Source: Prevotella sp. (GTDB lineage Bacteria; Bacteroidota; Bacteroidia; Bacteroidales; Bacteroidaceae). Taken from it: a stretch of DNA of 32,765 nt. The position numbers and the translations under genes were made by a program. The notes below the pieces were generated by a model that worked only from the letters and a program-made list of their open reading frames with translations, had not been told where the DNA came from and made no database searches. Location of the stretch: assembly GCA_017467705.1 (NCBI GenBank), contig JAFUSC010000134.1, positions 1 to 32,765 on the forward strand, written 5' to 3'. This document shows, piece after piece, positions 15,639-24,800 of this stretch; positions within the stretch are counted from its first letter, which is position 1, and each line of letters begins with the position of its first letter.

Positions 15639-16328
15639 TCAATTACGGAAGTTTATTTCGCCCGAGTACACTTTCTCTGTGAAGGTGATGTTTCTCACCG
15701 TGTCAGTTTTCTCCAAGACAATCTCGCAGCGTCCTTTGGCGAATGTTACGTCGTCGGGAATGATGGCGTGGACATTCGTCTCATCGTTCTCTCGCAAAGC
15801 GTCAATTTCGCATTTCGTTCGCCCACCGAAGGCAAGTGGCAGCCATACTTCCTGCGCGCCGTCAAGATGAGTACCCGTAATGGTGAGTGTACGCCCTGCA
15901 ATGAGTGTTGTTGCTGAGAAGGCAGTGATGGTCGGCTGTTCCGAGGCGGGACGTATGATGAAATGATAGTCGTCCATGCCCCAACGGGTTACTACGCGGA
16001 TATTGTCTCCCTCTGTGTTTACATCCGAAGGTAGCTGGAAGGTGATGTTCGTGTCTGATTCATAGACAAACAGCGTGTTCAGGTTGATGTCTGTGCCATT
16101 GACAATAACACGCTTCAAGTCACTCAGATGCTCGCCATGCAGACAGATGGTCTGGCCAGGGTAGGCAAACTCGGTTTGCTCAATGGGAGCCTCTACCATG
16201 TTATACCACACGCTGTCAATGCGCGGACCTTCCTCGTCCTTGCTGCATGATACCAGTAGCGTCAGCAATAGGCAATAGCCCATAATTGTTACTGCATTGG
16301 TCATTCGTTTTGTTCTCTTCTTATCCAT
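15639..16328 (-). CDS. IPT/TIG-domain lipoprotein of the PUL
   Basis: 229 residues. The lipobox is LVSC (Cys28), then SKDEEG. Two Ig-like IPT/TIG domains can be seen: about 34-130 (AYPGQTICLHGEHLSDLKRVIVNG) and about 133-225 (ITAFSATTLIAGRTLTITGTHL). There is no obvious separate glycan-binding domain, so it may be a spacer or short accessory SGBP. It lies between susD (53-bp gap) and the larger SGBP gene in the susC operon. Cell-surface location is likely from the lipobox and context. Confidence 0.75.
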   Translation of the reverse strand: MDKKRTKRMTNAVTIMGYCLLLTLLVSCSKDEEGPRIDSVWYNMVEAPIEQTEFAYPGQTICLHGEHLSDLKRVIVNGTDINLNTLFVYESDTNITFQLPSDVNTEGDNIRVVTRWGMDDYHFIIRPASEQPTITAFSATTLIAGRTLTITGTHLDGAQEVWLPLAFGGRTKCEIDALRENDETNVHAIIPDDVTFAKGRCEIVLEKTDTVRNITFTEKVYSGEINFRN

Positions 16329-16381
16329 GATGTTCTGGTGTTTTGTCTTGTCTAATGCTTATCATCTCATTCTTTCATCTC

Positions 16382-18319
16382 TTATGGTGTCAGGTAGTCC
16401 TGACGGTGATTGATAATGTCAGTGAAGTCAAACGTTACGGGTGCTTTCTGTAGGTTTGCATCCTGCATCATCTCCGTCGGTGGATAGATCATAGACCAGA
16501 GATTGTCGCTGGTGCCCAGTTCCTGATTGTGACAATAGCTGCCCTCGGGAATGTTGTGCACGCACTCACGGCTGGGCTGTATGATGGTATAGCTGCCGTC
16601 AGCAGCGTTGGTGCTGAGGGTGGGGGTGCCGATTTTTGTCAGGTCATCATTCTTCTTATAGCTGTATTTGTAGAGACGGTGACAACCCATCAGTGGCTCA
16701 TCCTCTAAGTCTGCTAACCTGTTGTTTTGATAGTTGAGCATCCGCCGTAAGTGGCTCTCACCCATAAATGAGCGCCTTACGATATCAGTCCAGTAGAGCC
16801 CTTCGGCAAAGAATTCCAACCGACGCTCCAACAATATGGAGTCAAGGTTGACGGTGGTATAGTCGCCGGGATAGGTTCCGTTCTGTAGTTCCGTCTTGTA
16901 GGCACGGCGGCGCACGGCGTTGATATTCTCCATGACGCGCGGGCTGGTGGTGCTCTCCTCACCGTAAAGGCCCATTAAGGCTTCGGCCAGATTGAGATAT
17001 ACTTCGCTCAGTCTGATCATGGGGGTGCAAAAACCTGAATTGCCCTGAATGGCTATGTTGTCTGTTCCCAATGGGCCGCCCACCACTTGTTTCTTGATGG
17101 CCACGGGGTCCCACGAGTTACGTTCAACGGTCCATGCTGTGCCCTTGGTGTGGCAGGTGTCCTGCTCATGGTAGAGGTAGTCGTAGGTCATGCCGTGGGG
17201 CATGATGTTGCCACGTGTGCGGGTCAGTCCGCCCCGCCGCTGTGACAGCAGCACCATGTCATAGCTGGCCCAGTTGAAGTAGGTGATGCCGTAGTTCTTG
17301 TTAATGCAACGGTCGTAGCAGAACATTCCCTGTAGCTCATTGCCTAGCCCATAGCTGGTGCTTGAGGCTACGGTCTGGATGGCAAACAGCACCTCCGGGC
17401 AGTTGTTGTTCTGTACGCGGAACAGCTGTTCATAGTCATCCATCAAGGCATAGCCTCCCTGAGGAGCCAATTCCAGAGCCTTGCGTGCGGTGAGGGCAGC
17501 TTTAGCGTAGTAGAATTCTTCAAGCGAGAGCTTGGCACCATACTCTATATCATCGGCATAAAAAGTATCAAGCACTTCGCTCCGGAACGTTTCTGTAAAA
17601 TGATTGCCCTTGGCCCATGCAGCAGCCGTCAGGTAAATGCGCGACAACAGTGCCCATGCGCTGACCTGTGAAACGCGCCCTTTGGCTTCGGGTACTATGG
17701 GCAGCCAACGTGCGGCATACTCTGCATCACACAGGGCGTACTGTATGACGCTTTCGAAGGTGTTGGCATAGGCTGTCGGACTCTGTGTGACAGGGTCGTC
17801 CACGATGGGAACATCATGCCAGTACATAGCCAGATACCAGTAAGCCAGTGCCCGCATGAAGCGTGCCTCACCTACACAGGCGTTCACTTCCGACTCTGTG
17901 CTGATTTCGTTCTCTCTGCAGTAGGGGGCATAGTCATTGATGATGTAGCTGGCCTGTGTGATGACATTGTAAAGTGAAGCCCATGAGTATTGTATAGAGG
18001 CATTCTGTCTTTCCTCGTTGAGTGTGGCCTGCGCGTTCACTTCGCCCAGTGTGGAGTTGGAAATATAGAAGTTGTTGGCGCGGGCATCACCCAGTGAGAT
18101 GAAGCGTTGTTTCATGAAGTAGTACCACGGCTGTGCATAGAGTCCTGCTGTGGCTGCTCGCAGCGCACTGATGTCTGTCAGCTCGTCGTGAGCTGGCACG
18201 ATGCGTTCATTGGTGGTATCCAGATAGCCGTCGCAGGACACAAGAAGTCCCCCACCGATTCCCCCGAGGGGGAGGGCGGTTGCCACACCGACAAATAAAT
18301 TAATAATATTCCGTCTCAT
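16382..18319 (-). CDS. SusD/RagB-family glycan-binding outer membrane lipoprotein
   Basis: 645 residues. The lipobox is LLVSC (Cys29) followed by DGYLDT, a usual SusD start. The helical TPR-type core is visible (ALRAATAGLYAQPWYYFMKQ, EARFMRALAYWYLAMYW), with the RagB/SusD C-terminal block RLSEVYLNLAEAL and VNLDSILLERRLEFFAEGLYW. It caps the SusC barrel and captures oligosaccharides. It lies 78 bp downstream of susC in the same operon. Oddity: the hydrophobic core of the signal peptide, ALPLGGIGGGLL, is encoded by a copy of the palindromic repeat (18248-18279). Confidence 0.9.
   Translation of the reverse strand: MRRNIINLFVGVATALPLGGIGGGLLVSCDGYLDTTNERIVPAHDELTDISALRAATAGLYAQPWYYFMKQRFISLGDARANNFYISNSTLGEVNAQATLNEERQNASIQYSWASLYNVITQASYIINDYAPYCRENEISTESEVNACVGEARFMRALAYWYLAMYWHDVPIVDDPVTQSPTAYANTFESVIQYALCDAEYAARWLPIVPEAKGRVSQVSAWALLSRIYLTAAAWAKGNHFTETFRSEVLDTFYADDIEYGAKLSLEEFYYAKAALTARKALELAPQGGYALMDDYEQLFRVQNNNCPEVLFAIQTVASSTSYGLGNELQGMFCYDRCINKNYGITYFNWASYDMVLLSQRRGGLTRTRGNIMPHGMTYDYLYHEQDTCHTKGTAWTVERNSWDPVAIKKQVVGGPLGTDNIAIQGNSGFCTPMIRLSEVYLNLAEALMGLYGEESTTSPRVMENINAVRRRAYKTELQNGTYPGDYTTVNLDSILLERRLEFFAEGLYWTDIVRRSFMGESHLRRMLNYQNNRLADLEDEPLMGCHRLYKYSYKKNDDLTKIGTPTLSTNAADGSYTIIQPSRECVHNIPEGSYCHNQELGTSDNLWSMIYPPTEMMQDANLQKAPVTFDFTDIINHRQDYLTP
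18248..18279. repeat. Palindromic repeat copy 3, within the SusD signal peptide
   Basis: CCCCCGAGGGGGAGG with a flanking second block CCCCCACCGAT, the mirrored layout of the copy at 3242. It is read in frame on the minus strand as LPLGGIGGG. Confidence 0.65.
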
Positions 18320-18364
18320 ATATATATTATTCTTTTTTGTTTAAACACATTTTCATCTATACAT

Positions 18365-18396
18365 TCCCTCCTCTTGGGGAGGGTCAGAGTGGGGGC
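18365..18396. repeat. Palindromic repeat copy 4, between susC and susD
   Basis: CCCTCCTCTTGGGGAGGG followed by TCAGAGTGGGGGC, ending one base before the susC stop codon. Same layout as the other copies. With copy 3 it brackets the short susC-susD gap. Confidence 0.7.
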
Positions 18397-18397
18397 T

Positions 18398-21300
18398 TTA
18401 AAATGTTGCCTCTATGCCGAATATGATGCTTCGGGGAGCGGGTACGCGGCCCGTGTCAACACCATACATCAGCATGCCCTGTCCTGTCATGGAGTACTGT
18501 CCGTTCTGGCTACCCACTTCGGGGTCATAGCCAGTGTAGCCTGTCAGTGTCCAGACATTCTGGATGTTAGCAGAAAGGCGCAAGTCTGACAAATAGTATT
18601 TCTTCAGCAATTGCTTCGGCACGTTGTAGGTCAGCGTGATGTTCTTGATGCGCAGGTAGCTGGCATCTTCCACGTAGCGGTCGCTGACGCGGCTGTTGTA
18701 GTTGCTGTGCAGGTTGTCGATGCGTGGGATGGAAGGTTCTGCTCCTTCAGCTACATAGACGTTCCACACGTCCAGATTGCCGCTGTTGCCGTCATGGTAG
18801 GCCCAGCGGGCGTAGCTGCCGGTGCGGGTGTATTTGTTCCATGCTGCACCACCCGGCGTCAGTGATGGATCGTCCATGCGGCGGCGTGTCCAGTTGAAAA
18901 CCTTGTTCCCCACGCTGCCATACATGAAGATACTGAGTCCAAACTGCTTCCATGTAAACGTGTTGTTCCAGCCGAAGGTGTACTTGGGTAATCCGTTGCC
19001 GAGGAATGTTTTGTCATTGTCGTCAATGATTCCGTCGCCGTTCAGGTCTTTGAACAGCAGGTCGCCGACGCTGGTTTTCAGGTCTGCGGCTGAGGCATTG
19101 CTTACCACCGTGCCTACGCGGTAGTTAGGCGTGGCTGCCGTGACAGTGCTGGTGCCGTCGCCGTTGTCACGCAGGAAGTCGGCAGCCGAGTTGATGCGCC
19201 CGGCCACGCGAAAACCATAGAACTGGCTGATGCCGTAGCCGACGGCAGTGCGGGTGATGGTCTCACCCGTTCCCTCGTAGTCAAGGGTCTTGTCAATGAA
19301 GCCTGACTCTGTGTTCAGACTGGTCACCTTGTTCTTTACCAGCGAGTAAGTGAGTGAAGTCTTCCACTTCAGGTTCTTCTTATTGAGTATGTGAGCATTA
19401 AGTGTAAACTCTATGCCTCGGTTACTCATGTTGCCTACATTGGCCCACTGCGGCTCGGCACTACCGGTCACCTTGGTCGACGTGCCGCTGTAGAAGGGTA
19501 GGGCAGTCTGCATCAGCAGGTCGCGGGTGTTTTTCCAGAAAGCATCGAAGATGAACTCTATGCGGTTGTCCAACAGGTTCAGGTCCAGTCCCACGTTCCA
19601 CGAGTCGGTCTTCTCCCATGTCAGCTTGTCATAGTTAGGCATGTTGGCTGTCTTGTAGCTTGTGCCGAAGTTTGACTCAAGATTGGAGAAGTTGGCCATG
19701 AAGGTGCTTTCCGTCAAGTTAGCATTACCCACCAGACCGTAGCCCAAACGCAGCTTCAGGGAGTTGATGGCTGCCACGATGGGTGACTTCTCCTGTAGCT
19801 GCATCCAGAAGTCTTCTTCTGACACACGCCAGCCGAGAGCAGCCGAGGGGAACGTGCCCCAGCGCTGTCCGCGCTCGAAGAGCGACGAACCGTCGTTGCG
19901 CAGCGTGCCGGTGAACATGTAACGGTCCTTATAATTATAGGTAAGGCGTCCGAACATGCTGCTGTAGCGGCGTGTGGTGCTGTAGCCGGCATTGTCGTCG
20001 CGGCTGGCATCGCCGCCTGATAGAGCCTCGTTTGTGTTGGAGCCGCCCAGACGCTGACCGTAGAGATAGTCACGATAGCGGTTGTTCATCTCCACACCCA
20101 GCATGGCTGACACCTTGTGACCGCCCTTCAGCTTCCAGTTGCCCGTGGCCACTGACTTCAATGACCAGTAGAGGTTAAATGTCTTCGTGGTCTGGTGAGT
20201 GGCATATTCGCGGGTGGCTCCGTTCTCGCCTAACTGATATTCAGGCAGCAGATAGCGGTAGTTGTCCGTGTTGGTGTCGTAGGTGCCTTCTGTCTTCCAG
20301 CTGAGCCAGCTCCACGGCTTCACGGTGAAGTATATGTTCGTACGTTGGCTTACAATCTTGTTCTTACGTGTCGTCAGCTCTGCCAGCGCCACAGGGTTCG
20401 GCTGCCACGTGTCGGTGTCGCCGTTGAATCCCGACTTGGCCCATGAGCCGTCAGGGTTGCGCACGGCATTATTCGGCGTGTCGCTCAGTGCGTTGGGCAC
20501 CACGTCCCACGAGGCCATGCCTGTGTTGCGGTCGGACTGTCCTAAGTTGAACGTCGCTCCAATGTCAAGCCAGCTGTAGGCTTTCACGTCGACGGAGCCG
20601 CGTAGGGTCAGACGGTGGAAGTCATTGTTCGTGGTGATGCCCTCCTGCGAGAAGTAACCACCTGACAGACTGTATTTGATTTCCTTGCTGCCGCCGCGTA
20701 TGGACAGGTTGTACTCCTGTCGCAGACCAGTGCGGAACAGGGCATCCTGCCAGTCGCTGCCAGCACCGAGTGTCTCGGGGTTGGCAAACATGTTGCTCAC
20801 CTTGCTCGTTGCACGTTGCAGGTTGGCTTCGCGGGCCCACTCTGCAAACTGGTGCAGGTCCATCACGTCGAGTTTGTGGGGCAGCATGTCCCAGCCCACT
20901 TGTGTCTTGAAGTTGACTTTGGGTGCCGAGCCCTCCTTGCCTTTCTTCATGTTGACAATAATGACGCCGTTGGCTGCCTGTGCTCCATAGATGGCTGTGG
21001 CCGAGGCATCCTTCAGTATCTCAATGCTCTCCACGTCGTTGGGGTTCAGGTCGGCCAGCGGGTTGCTAAACACGTCGGCGCCTGCATCTTGTGTGATGAT
21101 GGCACCGTCAATGACGTAGACCGGTTCGTTGCTTGAGTTCAGCGAGTTCACACCGCGAATCTGTATGCTCGTCGAACCGCCCGCTGCGCCGCTGTTCGAC
21201 GTCAGCTGCATGCCCGCAGCGCGTCCTTGCAGCATCTGGTCCATCGTTGAGGATGATGTCTGTTGCATGTCGTCGGCTTTCACTGACACGACAGAGCCGG

Positions 21301-21652
21301 TGATGTCGCTTCGCTTCATGGTGCCATAGCCCACTACTACAACTTCGTTCAGCACGTGTGAATCGTCTTGCATCACAACCTTCATGCCTGTGCCTGCTTT
21401 TTCCTCCTTCGGCTTATAGCCGATATAGGTGAACACCAGCACAGCGTTCTTGGGTACTTGCAGCTTGAAGTTTCCGTCCAGGTCAGTCACTGTGGCCACC
21501 TGCGAGCCTTTCATCTGCACCGTGCAGCCAATCAGCGTCTCACCCGTTTCGTCGGTCACGGTTCCAGTCGCCGTCACCATGTCCTGAGCCGCAGCCGTCA
21601 GCGGAGCCAGCAGCATCAGCACAACGAGGTTTAAGAGAATTCTTTTCTTCAT
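18398..21652 (-). CDS. SusC/RagA-family TonB-dependent outer membrane transporter
   Basis: 1084 residues. A signal peptide (1-22) ends APLTAAAQ. A carboxypeptidase-regulatory-like domain covers about 27-100 (GTVTDETGETLIGCTVQMKG, FTYIGYKPKEE). The TonB box region and plug follow (NEVVVVGYGTMKRSDITGSV, IQIRGVNSLNSSNEPVYVIDG, IEILKDASATAIYG). The remaining 830 or so residues form the beta-barrel and end in the terminal Phe strand SIIFGIEATF. It imports oligosaccharides across the outer membrane with energy from TonB, together with SusD. First gene of a four-gene operon (susC, susD, IPT lipoprotein, SGBP). The promoter upstream has regularly spaced HTCS-like half-sites. Confidence 0.95.
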   Translation of the reverse strand: MKKRILLNLVVLMLLAPLTAAAQDMVTATGTVTDETGETLIGCTVQMKGSQVATVTDLDGNFKLQVPKNAVLVFTYIGYKPKEEKAGTGMKVVMQDDSHVLNEVVVVGYGTMKRSDITGSVVSVKADDMQQTSSSTMDQMLQGRAAGMQLTSNSGAAGGSTSIQIRGVNSLNSSNEPVYVIDGAIITQDAGADVFSNPLADLNPNDVESIEILKDASATAIYGAQAANGVIIVNMKKGKEGSAPKVNFKTQVGWDMLPHKLDVMDLHQFAEWAREANLQRATSKVSNMFANPETLGAGSDWQDALFRTGLRQEYNLSIRGGSKEIKYSLSGGYFSQEGITTNNDFHRLTLRGSVDVKAYSWLDIGATFNLGQSDRNTGMASWDVVPNALSDTPNNAVRNPDGSWAKSGFNGDTDTWQPNPVALAELTTRKNKIVSQRTNIYFTVKPWSWLSWKTEGTYDTNTDNYRYLLPEYQLGENGATREYATHQTTKTFNLYWSLKSVATGNWKLKGGHKVSAMLGVEMNNRYRDYLYGQRLGGSNTNEALSGGDASRDDNAGYSTTRRYSSMFGRLTYNYKDRYMFTGTLRNDGSSLFERGQRWGTFPSAALGWRVSEEDFWMQLQEKSPIVAAINSLKLRLGYGLVGNANLTESTFMANFSNLESNFGTSYKTANMPNYDKLTWEKTDSWNVGLDLNLLDNRIEFIFDAFWKNTRDLLMQTALPFYSGTSTKVTGSAEPQWANVGNMSNRGIEFTLNAHILNKKNLKWKTSLTYSLVKNKVTSLNTESGFIDKTLDYEGTGETITRTAVGYGISQFYGFRVAGRINSAADFLRDNGDGTSTVTAATPNYRVGTVVSNASAADLKTSVGDLLFKDLNGDGIIDDNDKTFLGNGLPKYTFGWNNTFTWKQFGLSIFMYGSVGNKVFNWTRRRMDDPSLTPGGAAWNKYTRTGSYARWAYHDGNSGNLDVWNVYVAEGAEPSIPRIDNLHSNYNSRVSDRYVEDASYLRIKNITLTYNVPKQLLKKYYLSDLRLSANIQNVWTLTGYTGYDPEVGSQNGQYSMTGQGMLMYGVDTGRVPAPRSIIFGIEATF

Positions 21653-21735
21653 AGACAGTTCTTTATGTTTGTTTTAAGCTTTCAAATCAGGCCATCAAAA
21701 AAATGCACCCGCCGACAAAAGGGTGTCAGCGAGTG

Positions 21736-21843
21736 CAAAGTTACTGTGTTTATGCAGAAAAGGGATTGCTCGGAATACCCGTGTTCCCACTAATTGTTAA
21801 GTCATCACTTCCGGTCTGTTACATTTGACATTGTTTTTGTTTC
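21736..21843 (-). promoter_or_regulatory. Promoter and candidate HTCS operator of the susC operon
   Basis: The -7 box is TAACTTTG (21743-21736). Half-sites on the minus strand start at 21843 (GAAACAAAA), 21822 (GTAACAGAC) and 21800 (TTAACAATT), steps of 21 and 22 bp; the last starts 57 bp before the -7 box. The block TTCTGCATAAACA before the -7 box is shared with the 14007 promoter. The distal half-site overlaps the stop codon of the HTCS gene. Confidence 0.6.
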
Positions 21844-24800
21844 ACTCCGTGTCCGTCAACCCCTTTTTCTGGTGCTTTTGTATGTATTCAGTCGGTGTTA
21901 CGCCGAAGTGTTTCTTAAAGGCTGACGAGAAGTGGGTGGGGTTGGCAAAGCCCACGGCCCATGTCACTTGTGCCACGGTGGTGTCGCCTGCGGCCAGCAA
22001 CTTGGCAGCCTGTTGCAGGCGCAGGTTACGGATAAACTCACCCACGGTGATGCCTGTCAGTTCCTTCATGCGGCGATGCAGCTGTACGCGACTCAGGCCG
22101 ACCTCTGAGGCCAGTGCTTCCACGTTGAAGTCGCTGTCATCTATCCGTGCATTGACGGCTTTCATGATGCGCTCCATCAGGGCGGCATCGTTTCCTTTCA
22201 GCTCTATTTGCCGCACGGTGTCTTCCTGCTCCTGCATGCCGGTGAATTTGCCTTTCATGCGGATGCGGTTGGCAATGAGACCGGCAATGCGGGCTTCCAG
22301 TTCTTCCATGTCGAAAGGCTTGTCCATGTAGGCATCAGCTCCTTGTTCCAGTCCTTCCACACGTGCCCTGTGCTCTGTCTTCGTGGTGAGCAGAATGACG
22401 GGGATGTGGCTGGTCTTGCTGCTCCCCTTCAGTCGTCGCAGCAGTTCAATGCCGTCCATGCGGGGCATCACCACGTCGCTGATGATCAGGTCGGGCACGG
22501 TGTCTACGATGCCTTCGAGTGCCTGCTGCCCGTCCGTGTAGGTGTGTATGTGGTAGGTTTCGCCCAGCTCGGTCTTCAGGAAATTGCATATTTCCTGATC
22601 GTCGTCAACCACGGCCACATGGTAGGTGGTCTTGCGGCGCACGCGGCGGGACGGTGTTCTGGGATCAGCAGTAATGCCGCCCTCTCCCTGTTGCTGTGTG
22701 AGCGAAGCTGATACCATGGCGGTCGGTGCCTTGGCATCACTCTCATTCCCGGCTGTGACGGGCTGTGTGTGAGTCTGCTGCAGTCTGACCACGAACTCCG
22801 ACCCATGTTCCCCGTCGGTGCGGTTGGTGGCGGTGATGGTGCCGTGGTGCAGTGTGACTATCTTCTGTGTCAGGTTCAGGCCGATGCCGTAGCTCATCTG
22901 TCCGGCTGCCGGGCGTGCTGATGCCTGATAGAAACGCTCGAAGATTTTGCGCAGCTGTGCCTCGTCAATGCCCTGGCCGTTGTCGCGTACGGTGAGCTCT
23001 GCTGATTGATGTTCAGCGGTCTCACGGACTATTACCTCTATCTTGCCTCCGTCGTCCACATACTTGATGGCATTGCTCAGCAGGTTGGTCACCACTTTGT
23101 CGAAGTGGTTGGGGTCGATGCTTACTCCCATGTCGGGAGCCTGATTGTCAAACGTCAGCGTAATCTTGCGGCGTTCCAGTTGGTAGTCGTAGTCATGGCA
23201 GATGTCACCGACAAAGTCGCCCAGCCGTACGTTGATGGGGTGGAGCGTCAGCTGTCCTTTCTCAATCTTGCGGATGCTCAGTATTTGGTTGGTCAGAGCG
23301 AGCAGGCGGTCGGTGTTGCGTTCTATGTTGCGCAGGGCCCGCGTCTGTGCGGGGTCTTTTGAATTGTTCAGCAGTTTGCTGAGCGGACTCTTGATGAGCG
23401 TCAGCGGTGAGCGCAGTTCGTGGCTGATGTCGACAAAGAACTTGATCTTCTCCTCGTTGATGTCAGCCTGCCGTTTGTTCCAATAGTAACGCCATGCGAG
23501 TGTGGCCATGGCGAGTAGCAGCAGCAAATAGACAAAGTAGGCTCCCCACGAGCGGTACCACGGGGGCGTGACGTGGATGGTCAGCTGCTTCTCCGGCGAA
23601 TAGACGCCATTGTCGTAGGCCCTGACGAGCAGGCGGTGGGTGCCTGCGGCTAAGCGTGACAGGAAAATCTCATTGACACCTGATGCTGTCTGGTGCCACA
23701 CATCGGCCGGCTCGTCGGCAAAGCGGTACTCGTAGTGAACATTCTGGGCATCGCGGAAGTCCATCGACGAGAAGCGCAGGCTGAATGTGTTGTCAAGATA
23801 GGAGACGGTGATGTCGCTGGTCAGCTCCAATGGTTCGCTGATGATGGTACTGCCGTTCGACCGCGTAGAGACGTTGACGTTGATGTCGCCCAGACGCATG
23901 CCCGTCAGGGTGATGCCTTGGGTGAACTCGTCCTTCTTGATTTTCTCTGGTGTAAAATATGTGATGCCGTTCTGGTTTCCCATGATGACCTCACCCGCCC
24001 CCGAGTAGGCATAGACACCGCGCAGATACTGCCACTCCTGCAAACCATTGCCGCGGTAGTAACGGGTGAAGTGTCCGTCGGGCTCTATCTGTGCCATGCC
24101 ACGGTAGGTGCTGACCCAGATGGTCCCGTCAGAGGTGATGACTAAACCGCAGACAATGTCGTTGGGTAATCCCTCCTTGGTGGTAAAACGCTTCCACTGA
24201 CCGCGCCCGTCGCCTTCGGTGAAGTATTGGAACAAACCCTTGCTGCTGCCTATCCAGATGGAATGGTCCTTGGGTGACTGTCCGATGACGTAGACAATGG
24301 CTGGGCGCAGCGCCTCGGGGATGCCGACGTCTGTCAAGCGGTCGGTCTTCGGGTCGTAGACGTCGACGCCGTAGTAGTGGCCTATCCAGATACGGCCGTC
24401 ATTGGCGGTGAACAGCGTGTTCAGGTAATGGTTTGTCAACTCCAACTTTCCGCCGCCCAGCGTGCGCTCGGTCTGGCCGTCGGGGGTGTAGCTGTGCAGC
24501 CCATCGTTGAACACGGCGGTGTAGAGATTGCCCGACTGGTCATGCGTGATGCTGCCGATGCGCTGTGTGCCCGTCAGGAGCAACCACTCCTCGTGGCCCG
24601 TCTGCGGGTCAATGCGGAACATGCCGTTGCGGAAGGTGCCTGCCCAGAACGTGCCCTGCGCGTCCTCATGGATGGTCATCACCGTGTGGTCGCCCATCCA
24701 GTGATGCAGCGTATGCCCCTTCCGGTCAATGCTTGTGATGCCGCCTTTCTCCTGACAGATATACACATGCTTGTTTTTATCAGCATAGACGAAGCGCAGC

